A stretch of 64,000 nt of DNA from Vibrio salilacus (lineage in GTDB: Bacteria; Pseudomonadota; Gammaproteobacteria; Enterobacterales; Vibrionaceae), in the NCBI RefSeq assembly GCF_002811245.1, contig NZ_NIVQ01000009.1, forward strand, positions 85,073-149,072. The letters are read 5' to 3'. The notes beneath the pieces were generated by a model. That model saw only the letters and a program-made list of their open reading frames with translations. It did not search any database and was not told the DNA's origin. Positions within the stretch are counted from its first letter, which is position 1. Each line of letters starts with the position of its first letter. The position numbers were made by a program, and so were the translations under genes. Of the stretch, positions 54,004-64,000 are shown piece after piece.

Positions 54004-54038
54004 GCGTAATCGCTTACTTTCTTTGACGATTTAAAAAC

Positions 54039-54066
54039 GGCGCTTCACTTGAAGCGCCATTTTTTT
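54039..54066. terminator. Bidirectional terminator between aspS and rluE
   Basis: Stem GGCGCTTC and GAAGCGCC with an ACTT loop and a T-tract on the plus strand; the minus strand has TTTTT as well. Confidence 0.9.
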
Positions 54067-54139
54067 GTTCGTCATTGCACAAGCGAGCAACGAATGATCT
54101 GGAATCTAGGCTTGGATGTGCTTTCGATAAGGGCTGAAG

Positions 54140-54832
54140 TTAGATGTTAATCTCTTGCCACTCGCCCGGTTGTAAATCTCCCAGAGTAAGATCACCCATC
54201 GAATAGCGAATCAAGCGCAGGGTCGGATAGCCGATATGTGCGGTCATGCGTCGCACCTGACGGTTACGTCCTTCAATAATGGTAATAGCAAGCCAGGTGG
54301 TCGGGATATTGGCCCGAAAACGCACCGGCGGATTACGTTGCCAAACGTTGGGCGCATCAATACGCTCGATTGTCGCTGGCAGAGTTAGGCCATCTTTGAG
54401 TTCAACGCCCTTACGCAGTTTATCAAGATCAGCTTCGCTCGGTGCGCCGTCAACCTGAACCCAATAGGTTTTCGGTGATTTTGATTTGGGTTGAGTCAAC
54501 TTTGCTTGCAAAATTCCATCATTGGTCAGCACCATTAAGCCTTCACTGTCTCTATCAAGGCGGCCTGCGGCATACACGTCTTTGACCTCAATATAATCGG
54601 CCAAGGTTTTTCTACCGTCGCCATCAGTAAACTGGCTTAAGGTGTCAAAAGGTTTGTTAAAAAGGATAACGCGCCTTTCTGCTGCGGAGATTTTCGGCTT
54701 TTGACTAACAGGCTTACGACGACGTTTGGCCGAACCGTTGGCCATGGATGAGCCGGATGTACTGCGTTTAAAACCAGATTGGGACTGGGTGTTAGAATTG
54801 GATGAGAAGTCCCGACGCGATGGTGGAGGCAT
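54140..54832 (-). CDS. rluE: 23S rRNA pseudouridine(2457) synthase
   Basis: RsuA-family pseudouridine synthase of 230 residues. The basic, Ser- and Arg-rich N-terminus (1-55) looks disordered. The catalytic aspartate is in [15 protein letters not shown], and the basic motif is [12 protein letters not shown]. There is no S4 domain, which fits RluE rather than RluB or RsuA. I chose the ATG at 54832 with AGGTAG upstream; a frame from 54934 adds 34 unlikely residues. Confidence 0.9.
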   Translation of the reverse strand: MPPPSRRDFSSNSNTQSQSGFKRSTSGSSMANGSAKRRRKPVSQKPKISAAERRVILFNKPFDTLSQFTDGDGRKTLADYIEVKDVYAAGRLDRDSEGLMVLTNDGILQAKLTQPKSKSPKTYWVQVDGAPSEADLDKLRKGVELKDGLTLPATIERIDAPNVWQRNPPVRFRANIPTTWLAITIIEGRNRQVRRMTAHIGYPTLRLIRYSMGDLTLGDLQPGEWQEINI

Positions 54833-55119
54833 GTTAACTACCTTGCAAAAATGTGAATAAAGTGTGTTTGAAAGTTTCTTATATATCCAATTTAAGCTAT
54901 CATTTTCGCGCCAAAAAACAGGATTGTCGAGCAAGATGATAGACTATTATCTTGTTTTTGTTTAATTATAATTAATCGCTCTCATGGACGTCACTAGTCA
55001 GTCAGTGGCAAAAACAATAAGAGACGGATAAATCGCAACAAGTAGGGAGATGAAGTATTCAACTTGTTAGCGGCCATTCACACAAGGCTACTCATCCGAT
55101 GGCTTTGTTAGAACAATAG

Positions 55120-57370
<2,251 letters not shown>

Positions 57371-57382
57371 ACGCTGAAACTA

Positions 57383-57408
57383 AAAAACCCGCTGCCAAGC
57401 GGGTTTTT
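57383..57408 (+). terminator. Terminator of icd
   Basis: Perfect 11-bp stem AAAAACCCGCT and AGCGGGTTTTT with a GCCA loop. Its T-tract begins a 14-base sequence, TTTTTATCAACAAC, that is repeated directly at 57422-57435. Confidence 0.9.
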
Positions 57409-57454
57409 ATCAACAACCGGTTTTTTATCAACAACTTAAGTCAGTTGGCAGCGG

Positions 57455-57676
57455 TTATTTTGCTGAGTGGGCTTCCACTGGAACCACGGAGCTTGCGTGA
57501 TAACCTTTTGGCCCTTCTTCCACTTCAAAACTTACTTGTTGGCCCGCTTTCAGAGTACGATAACCGTCCATTTGAATCGTTGAATAGTGCGCAAACACAT
57601 CACCGTCTTCTCCCTCTGGACAGATAAAACCAAATCCTTTGGAGTTGTTAAACCATTTTACTGTACCTGTAGCCAT
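57455..57676 (-). CDS. cspD: Cold-shock-like protein CspD
   Basis: Cold-shock-domain protein of 73 residues that binds single-stranded nucleic acid and, in E. coli, inhibits DNA replication in stationary phase. RNP1 (KGFGFI) and an RNP2-like stretch (DVFAHYS) are present. The position next to the divergent clpS-clpA genes matches cspD of E. coli. The start has GAGGGATG upstream. Confidence 0.92.
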   Translation of the reverse strand: MATGTVKWFNNSKGFGFICPEGEDGDVFAHYSTIQMDGYRTLKAGQQVSFEVEEGPKGYHASSVVPVEAHSAK

Positions 57677-58143
57677 GCTTTACATCCCTCATGCATTGTG
57701 TCATGTAACCTTGTTAAGTGTTTACTTATCATCCTTAGTAAACTGAAAGTGAATATCCATTCAGCCGCTGCCAAATTTTGAGTCACTATTTGACCAATGT
57801 AGCTAATGGGCGAGCGCAGTCAATAGTAAAAAGGTCTCATAGTCGACATATTTGCAAGCAAATCACTTTTAAGATTTACATTTCTGCAACTTATAGCTCA
57901 ATGCCACGTATTAAAATATACGCACTGTAAATGGAATTCGGGTTCTTTTTAATCAATTAGATACGCCAGTTAGGCGGATCAAAATCTTTTATTTGCAGCG
58001 ACTCAAATGGTGGATTAGTCTCTAAGTAGGGCCAAATATTGTTTTCCACCTTAATTGTCCTTATTTAAAGAGAGCTAAATTCAAAACTTCTGCTCGTCGA
58101 AGTGGTAAAATTCACAGAGTCAAACATCAACGTCGTTATAGTC
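57677..58143. other. cspD-clpS divergent intergenic region
   Basis: About 470 bases, AT-rich, holding the promoters of cspD and clpSA. I see no open frame with a ribosome binding site and no clear operator. A short inverted repeat CGTAT/ATACG occurs near 57909-57924. Confidence 0.45.
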
Positions 58144-58464
58144 ATGAGCAAACATTTTGAATGGGTTACTCCAGATTCAGATTTACTGGAGAGAGAAAAA
58201 ACAAAAGTTAAGCCACCATCTATGTATAACGTTGTTTTGAACAACGATGATTACACCCCGATGGACTTTGTTATTGAAATTTTAGAGCGATTTTTCTCAA
58301 TGGATATCGACAAAGCAACGCAGGTAATGCTCCAGGTGCATTATGAAGGCAAAGCAATTTGTGGCACGTATACTGCAGAAGTTGCTGAGACCAAGGTAGC
58401 GCAAGTTACTATGTATGCGAACGAGAATGAGCATCCTTTGCTTTGTACAATGGAACAAGCCTAA
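58144..58464 (+). CDS. clpS: ATP-dependent Clp protease adaptor ClpS
   Basis: Adaptor of 106 residues that reads N-terminal Leu, Phe, Trp and Tyr and hands the protein to ClpAP. The binding-pocket residues are in [20 protein letters not shown] (about 28-47), followed by [21 protein letters not shown] chose the ATG at 58144 giving [13 protein letters not shown]; an upstream ATG at 58102 adds 14 residues. The ribosome binding site is weak. clpA follows 42 bases later. Confidence 0.95.
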   Translation: MSKHFEWVTPDSDLLEREKTKVKPPSMYNVVLNNDDYTPMDFVIEILERFFSMDIDKATQVMLQVHYEGKAICGTYTAEVAETKVAQVTMYANENEHPLLCTMEQA

Positions 58465-58506
58465 TGCTTGTTCGAGCAACTTAAGTTGTTCTTAAAGGAG
58501 GTACTT

Positions 58507-60777
58507 ATGCTGAATAAAGAGTTAGAGTCGAGTCTCAACGGCGCTTTTTCCCGCGCTCGAGACAAAAGACATGAGTTTATGACTGTCGAGCACCTCCTGC
58601 TGGCGTTGTTAGAAAACGATGCTGCGAGAGAAGCACTTCAGGCGTGTCAGGCGGACATCGATGCCTTGCGTGGTGAACTAGATATCTTCATCGATCAAAC
58701 AACGCCGCTGATTCCTGAAAATGATGAAACTCGCGAAACGCAACCCACTTTGAGTTTTCAACGCGTTTTGCAACGCGCGGTGTTTCACGTTCAATCCTCT
58801 GGTCGCAGTGAAGTGACAGGGGCTAATGTACTGGTGGCTATTTTTAGTGAGCAAGAGTCCCATGCGGCGTACTTACTCAAGAAAAACGACATTAGCCGTC
58901 TTGATATTGTTAATTTTATTTCGCATGGCATCACTAAAGCATCAAGCGCTGGTGATGAACCGTCTTCTCCCGACGCTTTTGGTAGCGAGAGTGCCGAAGA
59001 AGCGAGTAACGAAGATCGTTTGGAAAGCTTTGCTACTAACCTCAATCAATTGGCCAAGCAGGGCCAGATTGATCCACTTATTGGTCGTGAGAAAGAGCTT
59101 GAAAGAACGGTTCAAGTGCTTTGTCGTCGTCGCAAGAACAACCCATTGCTTGTTGGTGAGGCAGGGGTAGGTAAAACAGCGATCGCAGAAGGCTTGGCGT
59201 GGCGTATTGTGGAAGGGCAGGTCCCAGAAATTATCGCTGACAGTGTCATTTATTCATTAGATATCGGGGCGCTACTAGCGGGTACTAAGTATCGCGGTGA
59301 TTTTGAAAAACGCTTCAAGGCCATACTAAGACAGCTTGAAAAAGAAGAAGATGCGATTCTGTTTATTGATGAGATTCATACCATCATCGGTGCTGGCGCG
59401 GCTTCTGGTGGTCAAGTCGATGCCGCCAACTTAATTAAGCCTCTGCTTAGTAGTGGCAAGCTACGCTGTATTGGTTCAACGACTTATCAAGAGTACAGCA
59501 ATATTTTCGAGAAAGAGCGCGCGCTCTCTCGTCGATTCCAAAAAATCGACGTTGTTGAGCCGTCACTCGACGATACCACTAAAATCTTGATGGGCCTGAA
59601 ACCGAAGTACGAAGCACACCACGAAGTGCGTTACACCAATAAAGCACTGCGTGCAGCGGTTGAACTGTCGGCTAAGTACATTAATGAACGTCATTTGCCT
59701 GATAAAGCGATCGATGTTATCGATGAAGCGGGTGCTCGTAGCCGTCTTACTCCGGCGAGTCGTCGTAAAAAAACGGTAGGGGTGGCCGATATCGAGGCGA
59801 TGGTTGCCAAGATGGCGCGTATCCCAGAGAAGTCCGTCTCTTCTTCTGACAAAGAGATTCTCCAGAAACTCGATGAGAAGATGAAAATGTTGGTGTTTGG
59901 CCAAGATGATGCGATTGATGTTCTTAGTGAAGCGATTAAGTTAACTCGTGCGGGTTTGGGAGCAGACAATAAACCGGTTGGTTCCTTCTTGTTTGCTGGC
60001 CCAACCGGGGTGGGTAAAACAGAAGTGACGGTGCAATTGTCTAAGTTACTTGGTATTGAACTGCTGCGTTTTGACATGTCCGAATATGGTGAACGTCACT
60101 CCGTCAGTCGTCTTATCGGTGCGCCTCCGGGTTATGTCGGTTACGATCAAGGCGGTCTGCTGACTGATTCCGTGATCAAACACCCTCACTCGGTGGTGTT
60201 ACTTGATGAGATAGAGAAAGCGCACCCAGACGTCTTTAACTTGTTGCTGCAAGTAATGGATAACGGCACGCTAACGGATAACAACGGTCGTAAAGCGGAT
60301 TTCCGTAACGTGATCTTGGTGATGACCACCAACGCAGGTGTGCAAGAAACGGTTAAGAAATCGATCGGCTTGATCCAACAAGATCACAGTCACGATGCGA
60401 TGTCTGAAATTAAAAAGGTATTTACTCCAGAGTTTCGTAACCGTCTTGATAACATCATTTGGTTTAACAGCCTAGATGAGCACGTTATCCATCAAGTGGT
60501 TGATAAATTTATCGTTGAACTGCAAGCACAGCTTGATGTACGCGGTGTCTCGCTTGAAGTGTCGGACGATGCACGTCATTGGTTGGCTTCTCGTGGTTAC
60601 GATAAGTCCATGGGGGCGCGTCCAATGGGACGAGTTGTGCAAGAAAAACTGAAGAAACCCCTCGCTAATGAGCTGCTATTTGGTTCACTAGTCGATGGTG
60701 GTACGGTGAAAGTTGACCTGAAAGATGATGAGCTTAAATTCACTTATCTCAGTCAAAAAGAAGCCGCGATTCATTAA
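58507..60777 (+). CDS. clpA: ATP-dependent Clp protease ATP-binding subunit ClpA
   Basis: AAA+ unfoldase of 756 residues that feeds proteins into ClpP. The N-domain (1-145) binds ClpS; the first ATPase has [13 protein letters not shown] and DEIHT, the second has [10 protein letters not shown] and a Walker B in [12 protein letters not shown]. The ClpP-binding IGL loop is seen in KSIGLIQQ. The ATG at 58507 follows a near-perfect AAGGAGG; a frame from 58468 lacks one. Confidence 0.97.
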   Translation: MLNKELESSLNGAFSRARDKRHEFMTVEHLLLALLENDAAREALQACQADIDALRGELDIFIDQTTPLIPENDETRETQPTLSFQRVLQRAVFHVQSSGRSEVTGANVLVAIFSEQESHAAYLLKKNDISRLDIVNFISHGITKASSAGDEPSSPDAFGSESAEEASNEDRLESFATNLNQLAKQGQIDPLIGREKELERTVQVLCRRRKNNPLLVGEAGVGKTAIAEGLAWRIVEGQVPEIIADSVIYSLDIGALLAGTKYRGDFEKRFKAILRQLEKEEDAILFIDEIHTIIGAGAASGGQVDAANLIKPLLSSGKLRCIGSTTYQEYSNIFEKERALSRRFQKIDVVEPSLDDTTKILMGLKPKYEAHHEVRYTNKALRAAVELSAKYINERHLPDKAIDVIDEAGARSRLTPASRRKKTVGVADIEAMVAKMARIPEKSVSSSDKEILQKLDEKMKMLVFGQDDAIDVLSEAIKLTRAGLGADNKPVGSFLFAGPTGVGKTEVTVQLSKLLGIELLRFDMSEYGERHSVSRLIGAPPGYVGYDQGGLLTDSVIKHPHSVVLLDEIEKAHPDVFNLLLQVMDNGTLTDNNGRKADFRNVILVMTTNAGVQETVKKSIGLIQQDHSHDAMSEIKKVFTPEFRNRLDNIIWFNSLDEHVIHQVVDKFIVELQAQLDVRGVSLEVSDDARHWLASRGYDKSMGARPMGRVVQEKLKKPLANELLFGSLVDGGTVKVDLKDDELKFTYLSQKEAAIH

Positions 60778-60790
60778 TCAAGCAAAATGA

Positions 60791-60823
60791 AAAAAGCCAG
60801 AGCACTGCGTCTCTGGCTTTTTT
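60791..60823. terminator. Bidirectional terminator after clpA
   Basis: Stem AAAAAGCCAGAG and CTCTGGCTTTTT with an 8-base loop, between clpA and the converging DUF218 gene. Confidence 0.92.
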
Positions 60824-60840
60824 ATTTTCTAAACGATTAA

Positions 60841-61476
60841 CTAACTTAGTGCGGACTTAATCGCTTGATATGACATGTTGACGTCGTCTGGGATCACTTG
60901 TTCAATTTGATAGCCCAAAGCAGGGTACGTCTTAATTCGCTCAAAATCGCCCAACATGGCCGATAAGGTGGTGTAGAGGTCGATCTCTTCATTAAAATAG
61001 TCGCAGAACTCACCTTTGGGCGAGGTTACACAAAGATGCTTGACCTGTGTTGGCCACTGCTGACGGAATGAGGCGTAAGTGCGTCGTTCCATGTACGGCT
61101 TTTGCACTAAGATAAACGAGTTGAAGTTGAGATTTCTTTGCGTAAGTAGTTGATGCGTAAAGAGGAGGTTTTCTCCGGTGTTGGTTGCCTGAGCCTCAAT
61201 AATCATTTTATTGCTCGGCACACCTAAATCACGTGCGATTTGGGCAAAAGTTTCCGCTTCGCTCTGCTCGAACACATCGGCAGTTAAACGGCCTAACCCG
61301 CCAGAAAAGACTAAATATTCAGCCCAGCCTTGTAGATACAAATTCGCAGCATACTCCGCCACACGAACATCATTACTGCCTAACACGAAGAGGCAATCTG
61401 ATTGGATTAAATCGTCGGAGAGTTGCATGTAACGCCATAAGCGCTCAATGTGTTGATACAACTTAGTTTGGTTCAT
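60841..61476 (-). CDS. DUF218 (YdcF-like) protein
   Basis: Cytoplasmic protein of 211 residues with a DUF218 fold, function unknown. Conserved parts are CLFVLGSNDVRVAEYAANLY (about 28-47), VFSGGLGRL, the acidic EAETFAQIA, and ATNTGENLLFT. It has no membrane helix, unlike the ElyC-like paralogue at 37476. The start has GAGAGGGG upstream, and it follows the epimerase-like gene by 14 bases, so the two are probably co-transcribed. Confidence 0.82.
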   Translation of the reverse strand: MNQTKLYQHIERLWRYMQLSDDLIQSDCLFVLGSNDVRVAEYAANLYLQGWAEYLVFSGGLGRLTADVFEQSEAETFAQIARDLGVPSNKMIIEAQATNTGENLLFTHQLLTQRNLNFNSFILVQKPYMERRTYASFRQQWPTQVKHLCVTSPKGEFCDYFNEEIDLYTTLSAMLGDFERIKTYPALGYQIEQVIPDDVNMSYQAIKSALS

Positions 61477-61490
61477 AAACCCCTCTCAGT

Positions 61491-62312
61491 TCACACCAGT
61501 TCGAGTGTGTGGTCAAAATGGAAACGATAGCCAAGGGCAATGATCTTGTCTGCCATTATGCGCTTATCGGGCTGTTGAACCACGGGTGGAAGAGGGTCGC
61601 TTGAACCAACGCTGTCGAGCGCTGCCTGATAAAACTGTGCCTTACTGACCGTGTTTGGTGTGGTGGCATTTACTACCGTGTTGTGTGTTGCTAGGGCCAT
61701 ATAGCTCACGGCGCCAATCGCATCTTTTAGCTCAAGCATATTAGCAGGCGCTTGCTCACTGACTTGCTTTAATCTAGCGGCAAAGCGCGATGGGTGTCTA
61801 GCGGGGCCGACCAGCCCGCTGCAACGAACGATGGCGTAGCTCAGGCCAGAATCAATCAGCGCTTGCTCAGCTGTTAACATCGTTATCGCGTTATCACTAA
61901 ATAGACCATGGCTTTGTGCTAAAGCAAGGCTAGCGTGCTCTTCAACCATCTCTGTGGCTGTGTTTGGGTAAACGGTTGTTGAACTGACCATGACAATACG
62001 TTGTGCCGTACTCTGCTTGGCCGCTTGGATAAGATTTTGCCATTGAGTGACGTAATTATCGCCAGCCCCTCGGCGAAATCCTGGAGGAAAACAACCAATC
62101 ACTATGTCGCTCGGCGCTATATTGAGTTGATCTTTGAGTTGTTCAGGACCCAAATTTAAGTCGCACACAAAACTGTTGAGTCCTTGTTGTTCAAGCTCTG
62201 CTGCCCCTTCTGGAGTTGTTTTACTGGTGAAGACTTGATAACCGATGGATGTCAGGTATTGGCTAAGTGGTTTACCTAGCCAACCTCCACCGACGATTGT
62301 GATGGTTTTCAT
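61491..62312 (-). CDS. NAD(P)-dependent epimerase/dehydratase-like (YeeZ-type) protein
   Basis: Short-chain dehydrogenase-like protein of 273 residues. The dinucleotide-binding loop VGGGWLGKPLSQYL is at 7-20; VMVSSTTVYP (about 108-117) contains a serine-threonine stretch at the usual active site, with the YxxxK motif not clear. The fold and length match YeeZ-like proteins, whose substrate is unknown. A strong AAGGAG site supports the start. It leads an operon with the DUF218 gene. Confidence 0.82.
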   Translation of the reverse strand: MKTITIVGGGWLGKPLSQYLTSIGYQVFTSKTTPEGAAELEQQGLNSFVCDLNLGPEQLKDQLNIAPSDIVIGCFPPGFRRGAGDNYVTQWQNLIQAAKQSTAQRIVMVSSTTVYPNTATEMVEEHASLALAQSHGLFSDNAITMLTAEQALIDSGLSYAIVRCSGLVGPARHPSRFAARLKQVSEQAPANMLELKDAIGAVSYMALATHNTVVNATTPNTVSKAQFYQAALDSVGSSDPLPPVVQQPDKRIMADKIIALGYRFHFDHTLELV

Positions 62313-62484
62313 GTCAGACTCCTTGCTAATAAATGACCAAGTTGTGTTCGCAACACTTTGTGAATGGGCTGGGTAGTCAATGATTGATGTTGTATCAGAT
62401 CCAGCAATATATAATCACTGTTGGTATACCAAAGACTAAGGCTACAAGCTTGCTGAAACGTACTTACTTTGGCATTTATTGAAC

Positions 62485-62507
62485 GCAACAACAACCGTTG
62501 TTGTTGC
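62485..62507. repeat. Perfect 11-bp inverted repeat
   Basis: GCAACAACAAC and GTTGTTGTTGC flank a single C. Both arms are built from CAA and TTG triplets. It lies about 170 bases upstream of the epimerase-like gene and is not followed by a T-tract on either strand; it may be a cruciform or protein site. Confidence 0.8.
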
Positions 62508-62560
62508 AGCAATATCAGTGGTGTTATGTGCGAGGTGGTATGTAAGGGGGAGGGGCTTTA

Positions 62561-62591
62561 GCAAACGCCGGAGTGCGCCTCTGGCGTTTGC
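62561..62591. repeat. Strong hairpin after the TIGR02647 gene
   Basis: GCAAACGCC and GGCGTTTGC pair around an inner GAG/CTC stem. It sits 12 bases past the stop of the gene at 62604 and could end or protect that transcript, though no T-tract follows. Confidence 0.7.
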
Positions 62592-62603
62592 GATTGAATT
62601 AAG

Positions 62604-62837
62604 TTAACTAGAAAGCACACGGATAATTTTGTCTGCGTGCTCGGCCATTTCGATGCCCTCATCGGTTAAGTATCCGCCATCAGGAAGAGTACATAGGCCT
62701 TTGGCGTAAAGACGCTGTACAGCCGATTGAATCTCTTCAGATGCGTCATTATGAACTTTAATGCCAGTCGCAGCACTGCTGATATCAAACTGAAGCAGTA
62801 AGTTAAGTTCAGATATATATTCAGGCGTAAATTTCAT
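62604..62837 (-). CDS. TIGR02647 family small protein
   Basis: Small protein of 77 residues in a conserved family of unknown role, sometimes described as DNA-binding. Its sequence has a helix LNLLLQFDISSAATGIKVH, then EEIQSAVQRLYAKGLC and LPDGGYLTDEGIEMAEHAD, which look like a winged-helix core. The start at 62837 lies after a modest AGGAAT site. It is flanked by strong inverted repeats. Confidence 0.82.
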   Translation of the reverse strand: MKFTPEYISELNLLLQFDISSAATGIKVHNDASEEIQSAVQRLYAKGLCTLPDGGYLTDEGIEMAEHADKIIRVLSS

Positions 62838-63047
62838 ATTCGATTCCTTATAAAGTGTATGTACTCAACTTAATCAGGAAGTTGGCGTTCAGCAATGCCC
62901 ACTATATAGAAATGTTACCTAAGCCAGAGTTTGATCAGATAACTGGAGCCGATTGTTCAGGAGTTAAACAGTCGCGATAAGACTAGAGCGAGATCAAAGC
63001 AGGCTACCACTAAACAGTATCGCGAGCCGCCTTACGCGTATAAATGA
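62838..63047. other. Intergenic stretch, no gene supported
   Basis: About 210 bases ahead of the transporter remnant. No open frame with a ribosome binding site was found, and I see no further transporter-like sequence in the frame of the remnant, which is closed by a stop at 63045-63047. Confidence 0.5.
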
Positions 63048-63083
63048 GAAAATAGTATAAAGATTGACTTTACTGATTTGAAT

Positions 63084-63191
63084 ATGCTTGATTTTATCAC
63101 CAATAATTTGCTCCCGGTGACATTGGGCAACATCATTGGTGGTGGAGTGTTTGTCGGCATGTGGTACTGGTTAATCTATCTGCGTGATTGA
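63084..63191 (+). pseudogene. 3'-end remnant of a formate/nitrite transporter gene
   Basis: The 35 codons read [20 protein letters not shown] then [15 protein letters not shown]. The stretch [19 protein letters not shown] with a closing YWLIYLR is the last helix of FNT-family formate or nitrite channels (FocA, NirC type), which are normally some 270-285 residues. The frame is closed by a stop at 63045-63047, there is no ribosome binding site, and no other part of the transporter is seen. A good terminator follows the stop. This looks like a decayed or deleted gene. A functional one-helix protein made from it is less likely. Confidence 0.72.
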
Positions 63192-63213
63192 CACCATGGA
63201 TGTGAACTGTTTT

Positions 63214-63240
63214 AAAAAACTCACTTTAAGTGAGTTTTTT
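63214..63240. terminator. Bidirectional terminator shared by the transporter remnant and the small gene
   Basis: Stem AAAAAACTCACTT and AAGTGAGTTTTTT around one central base gives T-tracts on both strands. The stop codon of the minus-strand small gene lies within it. Confidence 0.88.
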
Positions 63241-63373
63241 GATCTTGATGATGGCCTAACAAACCATCGTTAACTGCATTTTCTCGTAAGGCCTCAGGCT
63301 GAGTGATTAACCAATCTCTCATTTCATCTCGTTCGGTAAATGCATTATCCAAACTGTGTTGGTCCAAAGTCAT
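63221..63373 (-). CDS. Candidate small protein of 50 residues
   Basis: Not a family I recognise. From the ATG at 63373, which has AAGGA at good spacing, the frame gives MTLDQHSLDNAFTERDEM followed by RDWLITQPEALRENAVNDG, a charged tail LLGHHQDQKTHLK, and a TGA inside a terminator. The composition is acidic, soluble and protein-like, without low-complexity runs. In-frame ATGs at 63391 and 63382 are alternatives. No other evidence of translation is available from the sequence. Confidence 0.5.
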   Translation of the reverse strand: MTLDQHSLDNAFTERDEMRDWLITQPEALRENAVNDGLLGHHQDQKTHLK

Positions 63374-63540
63374 CGCTCGCATTCCTTGCATTGATTTTAT
63401 AGCGCAAGACTAATGTCTGATCTTTGCGTATTTATTACATTGGTAGAATTAAATGATATGCGTATGAATGCAAAATGAATTTTGTGAGAGATAATTCATT
63501 AACTCAGGCTTGATCCGTTGACTTCTAGGTATCACCACGG

Positions 63541-63563
63541 TTATCCACAGATTCTGTGGATAA
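63541..63563. repeat. Perfect inverted pair of consensus DnaA boxes
   Basis: TTATCCACAG and CTGTGGATAA flank the three bases ATT. Each arm contains the strict DnaA box TTATCCACA. It lies between a small candidate gene and a small membrane-protein gene, with no other DnaA box close by, so it is not an origin. Confidence 0.85.
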
Positions 63564-63587
63564 GATCCTACAATAGCTAAATAGGCG

Positions 63588-63713
63588 CTATTTGGCGTTA
63601 TCATGAACGTCTTTGACTAGCACACGACCATAACGACTGATTGAGAATGGAATTATTAGCAAGCTCGAAAACAACCCCAAGGTCAACCATAAAATATCCA
63701 CCACACTGCCCAT
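63588..63713 (-). CDS. Candidate small membrane protein of 41 residues
   Basis: From the ATG at 63713, preceded by a strong AGGGGAG site, the frame gives a short start, a hydrophobic helix (VDILWLTLGLFSSLLIIPF, about 4-22) and a basic, polar tail ISRYGRVLVKDVHDNAK. The charge pattern suggests a single-span inner-membrane protein with the tail in the cytoplasm. An upstream extension to 63794 lacks a site. I do not recognise a family. Confidence 0.62.
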   Translation of the reverse strand: MGSVVDILWLTLGLFSSLLIIPFSISRYGRVLVKDVHDNAK

Positions 63714-63847
63714 AATCTCCCCCTGAACATGAAGGATCAGTGTACGCGAAAACCGCCCAAGGTCACCCTGTCTTGAAATTGATAATAAGCCCAAGTCTCA
63801 AAAGGTTAAGTAACAACTCATTTAGATTCGGCCCAGGCTAAAAGGAG

Positions 63848-63890
63848 ATAGACACTGTATTCGTGTCAGGGCGACCGCATGAGTGTCTAT
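63848..63890. repeat. Long inverted repeat at the end of the edge gene
   Basis: ATAGACACT and AGTGTCTAT form a perfect 9-bp stem with a 25-base loop that contains further short pairings. It overlaps the stop codon of the minus-strand frame entering from the right edge and may end its transcript (CTCCTTTT follows on the minus strand). Confidence 0.6.
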
Positions 63891-64000
63891 ATTTTCACCA
63901 CATGACTAAAACCAGCGCTTAATACGGCCTCTAGCATGGTTGTGTTCATCATGCATCGCTTTTGTTTACCGACAATGCTTAGCTTAGTTGGCTCTGCTCG
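63887..64000 (-). CDS. C-terminal end of a protein cut by the window edge
   Basis: One minus-strand frame is open from the right edge to a TAG at 63887-63889, giving 37 residues that end in MLEAVLSAGFSHVVKI; the other two frames are closed quickly. The stop falls in a hairpin, as seen with other genes here. I cannot assign a family from so short a piece. Confidence 0.5.
   Translation of the reverse strand, partial: RAEPTKLSIVGKQKRCMMNTTMLEAVLSAGFSHVVKI

Noticed and set aside
54001..54016. Hairpin TAAGCG/CGCTTA at the aspS stop codon
   Set aside because: The stem is short and the strong terminator 25 bases later explains the end of the transcript.
62309..62512. Minus-strand frame of 67 codons upstream of the epimerase-like gene
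   Set aside because: It begins inside the palindromic CAA/TTG repeat, has no ribosome binding site, and its composition is not protein-like.

Overview
The window is a stretch of the main chromosome of a Vibrio-like gammaproteobacterium. Four things support this. The runs of neighbouring genes are typical of Vibrionaceae: cmoM-mukF-mukE-mukB, torD/torR, purR, tfoY behind a c-di-GMP riboswitch, glgC-glgA, yciN/topA, aat-bpt-infA, and msrB/gapA. The alkaline phosphatase closely matches, from memory, the secreted Vibrio enzyme of known structure. Isocitrate dehydrogenase is the monomeric type. I saw no rRNA, tRNA, insertion sequence, prophage or CRISPR array. Nearly all of the window is ordinary core genome with dense, tightly packed genes.

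Layout. 0.5-5.2 kb: cyoABCDE, cytochrome bo3 ubiquinol oxidase and haem O synthase. 5.5-12.8 kb: an MscS-type channel, alkaline phosphatase, a small unknown protein, a ChaN-like lipoprotein behind a good Fur box, rlmA and a mutarotase. 13-16 kb: gapA and msrB diverging, a DUF2989 lipoprotein, a YeaC protein. 16-21.4 kb: YchJ overlapping a degenerate EAL/HDOD protein, lpxH, ppiB, cysS, tdk. 21.4-28.4 kb: infA, bpt and aat, a glycine-zipper protein, aroA, yciN, topA. 28.9-33.5 kb: glgCA, an alpha/beta hydrolase, a DUF2007 protein and a TVP38 membrane protein. 33.6-39.2 kb: tfoY with its riboswitch, purR, torD, torR, elyC, cmoM. 39.2-45.7 kb: mukFEB condensin. 45.7-49 kb: a three-gene operon of a RimK-like ligase, a 7-TM protein with an inactive transglutaminase region, and a retropepsin-like lipoprotein. 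49-54.8 kb: cmoB, cmoA, a DUF72 protein, aspS, rluE. 55-60.8 kb: icd, cspD, clpS, clpA. 60.8-64 kb: a second DUF218 protein, an NAD-dependent epimerase-like protein, a TIGR02647 protein, then a low-density end.

Linked functions. Both leucyl-transferases (Aat, Bpt) and the reader and unfoldase (ClpS, ClpA) of the N-degron pathway are present. All three enzymes that make and methylate cmo5U34 in tRNA (CmoA, CmoB, CmoM) lie within 12 kb. Two c-di-GMP-related elements occur: a GEMM-I riboswitch ahead of tfoY and a degenerate EAL protein.

The least explained part is the right end, 62.3-64 kb. It holds a 3'-end remnant of a formate/nitrite transporter gene, a 50-codon small gene whose stop codon lies inside the terminator shared with that remnant, a perfect inverted pair of consensus DnaA boxes, a 41-residue predicted membrane protein, several strong hairpins, and a coding region cut by the window edge. 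The ligase/7-TM/retropepsin operon is the best candidate for a pathway of unknown chemistry. Family assignments rest on recognised motifs and gene order; no database search was run.
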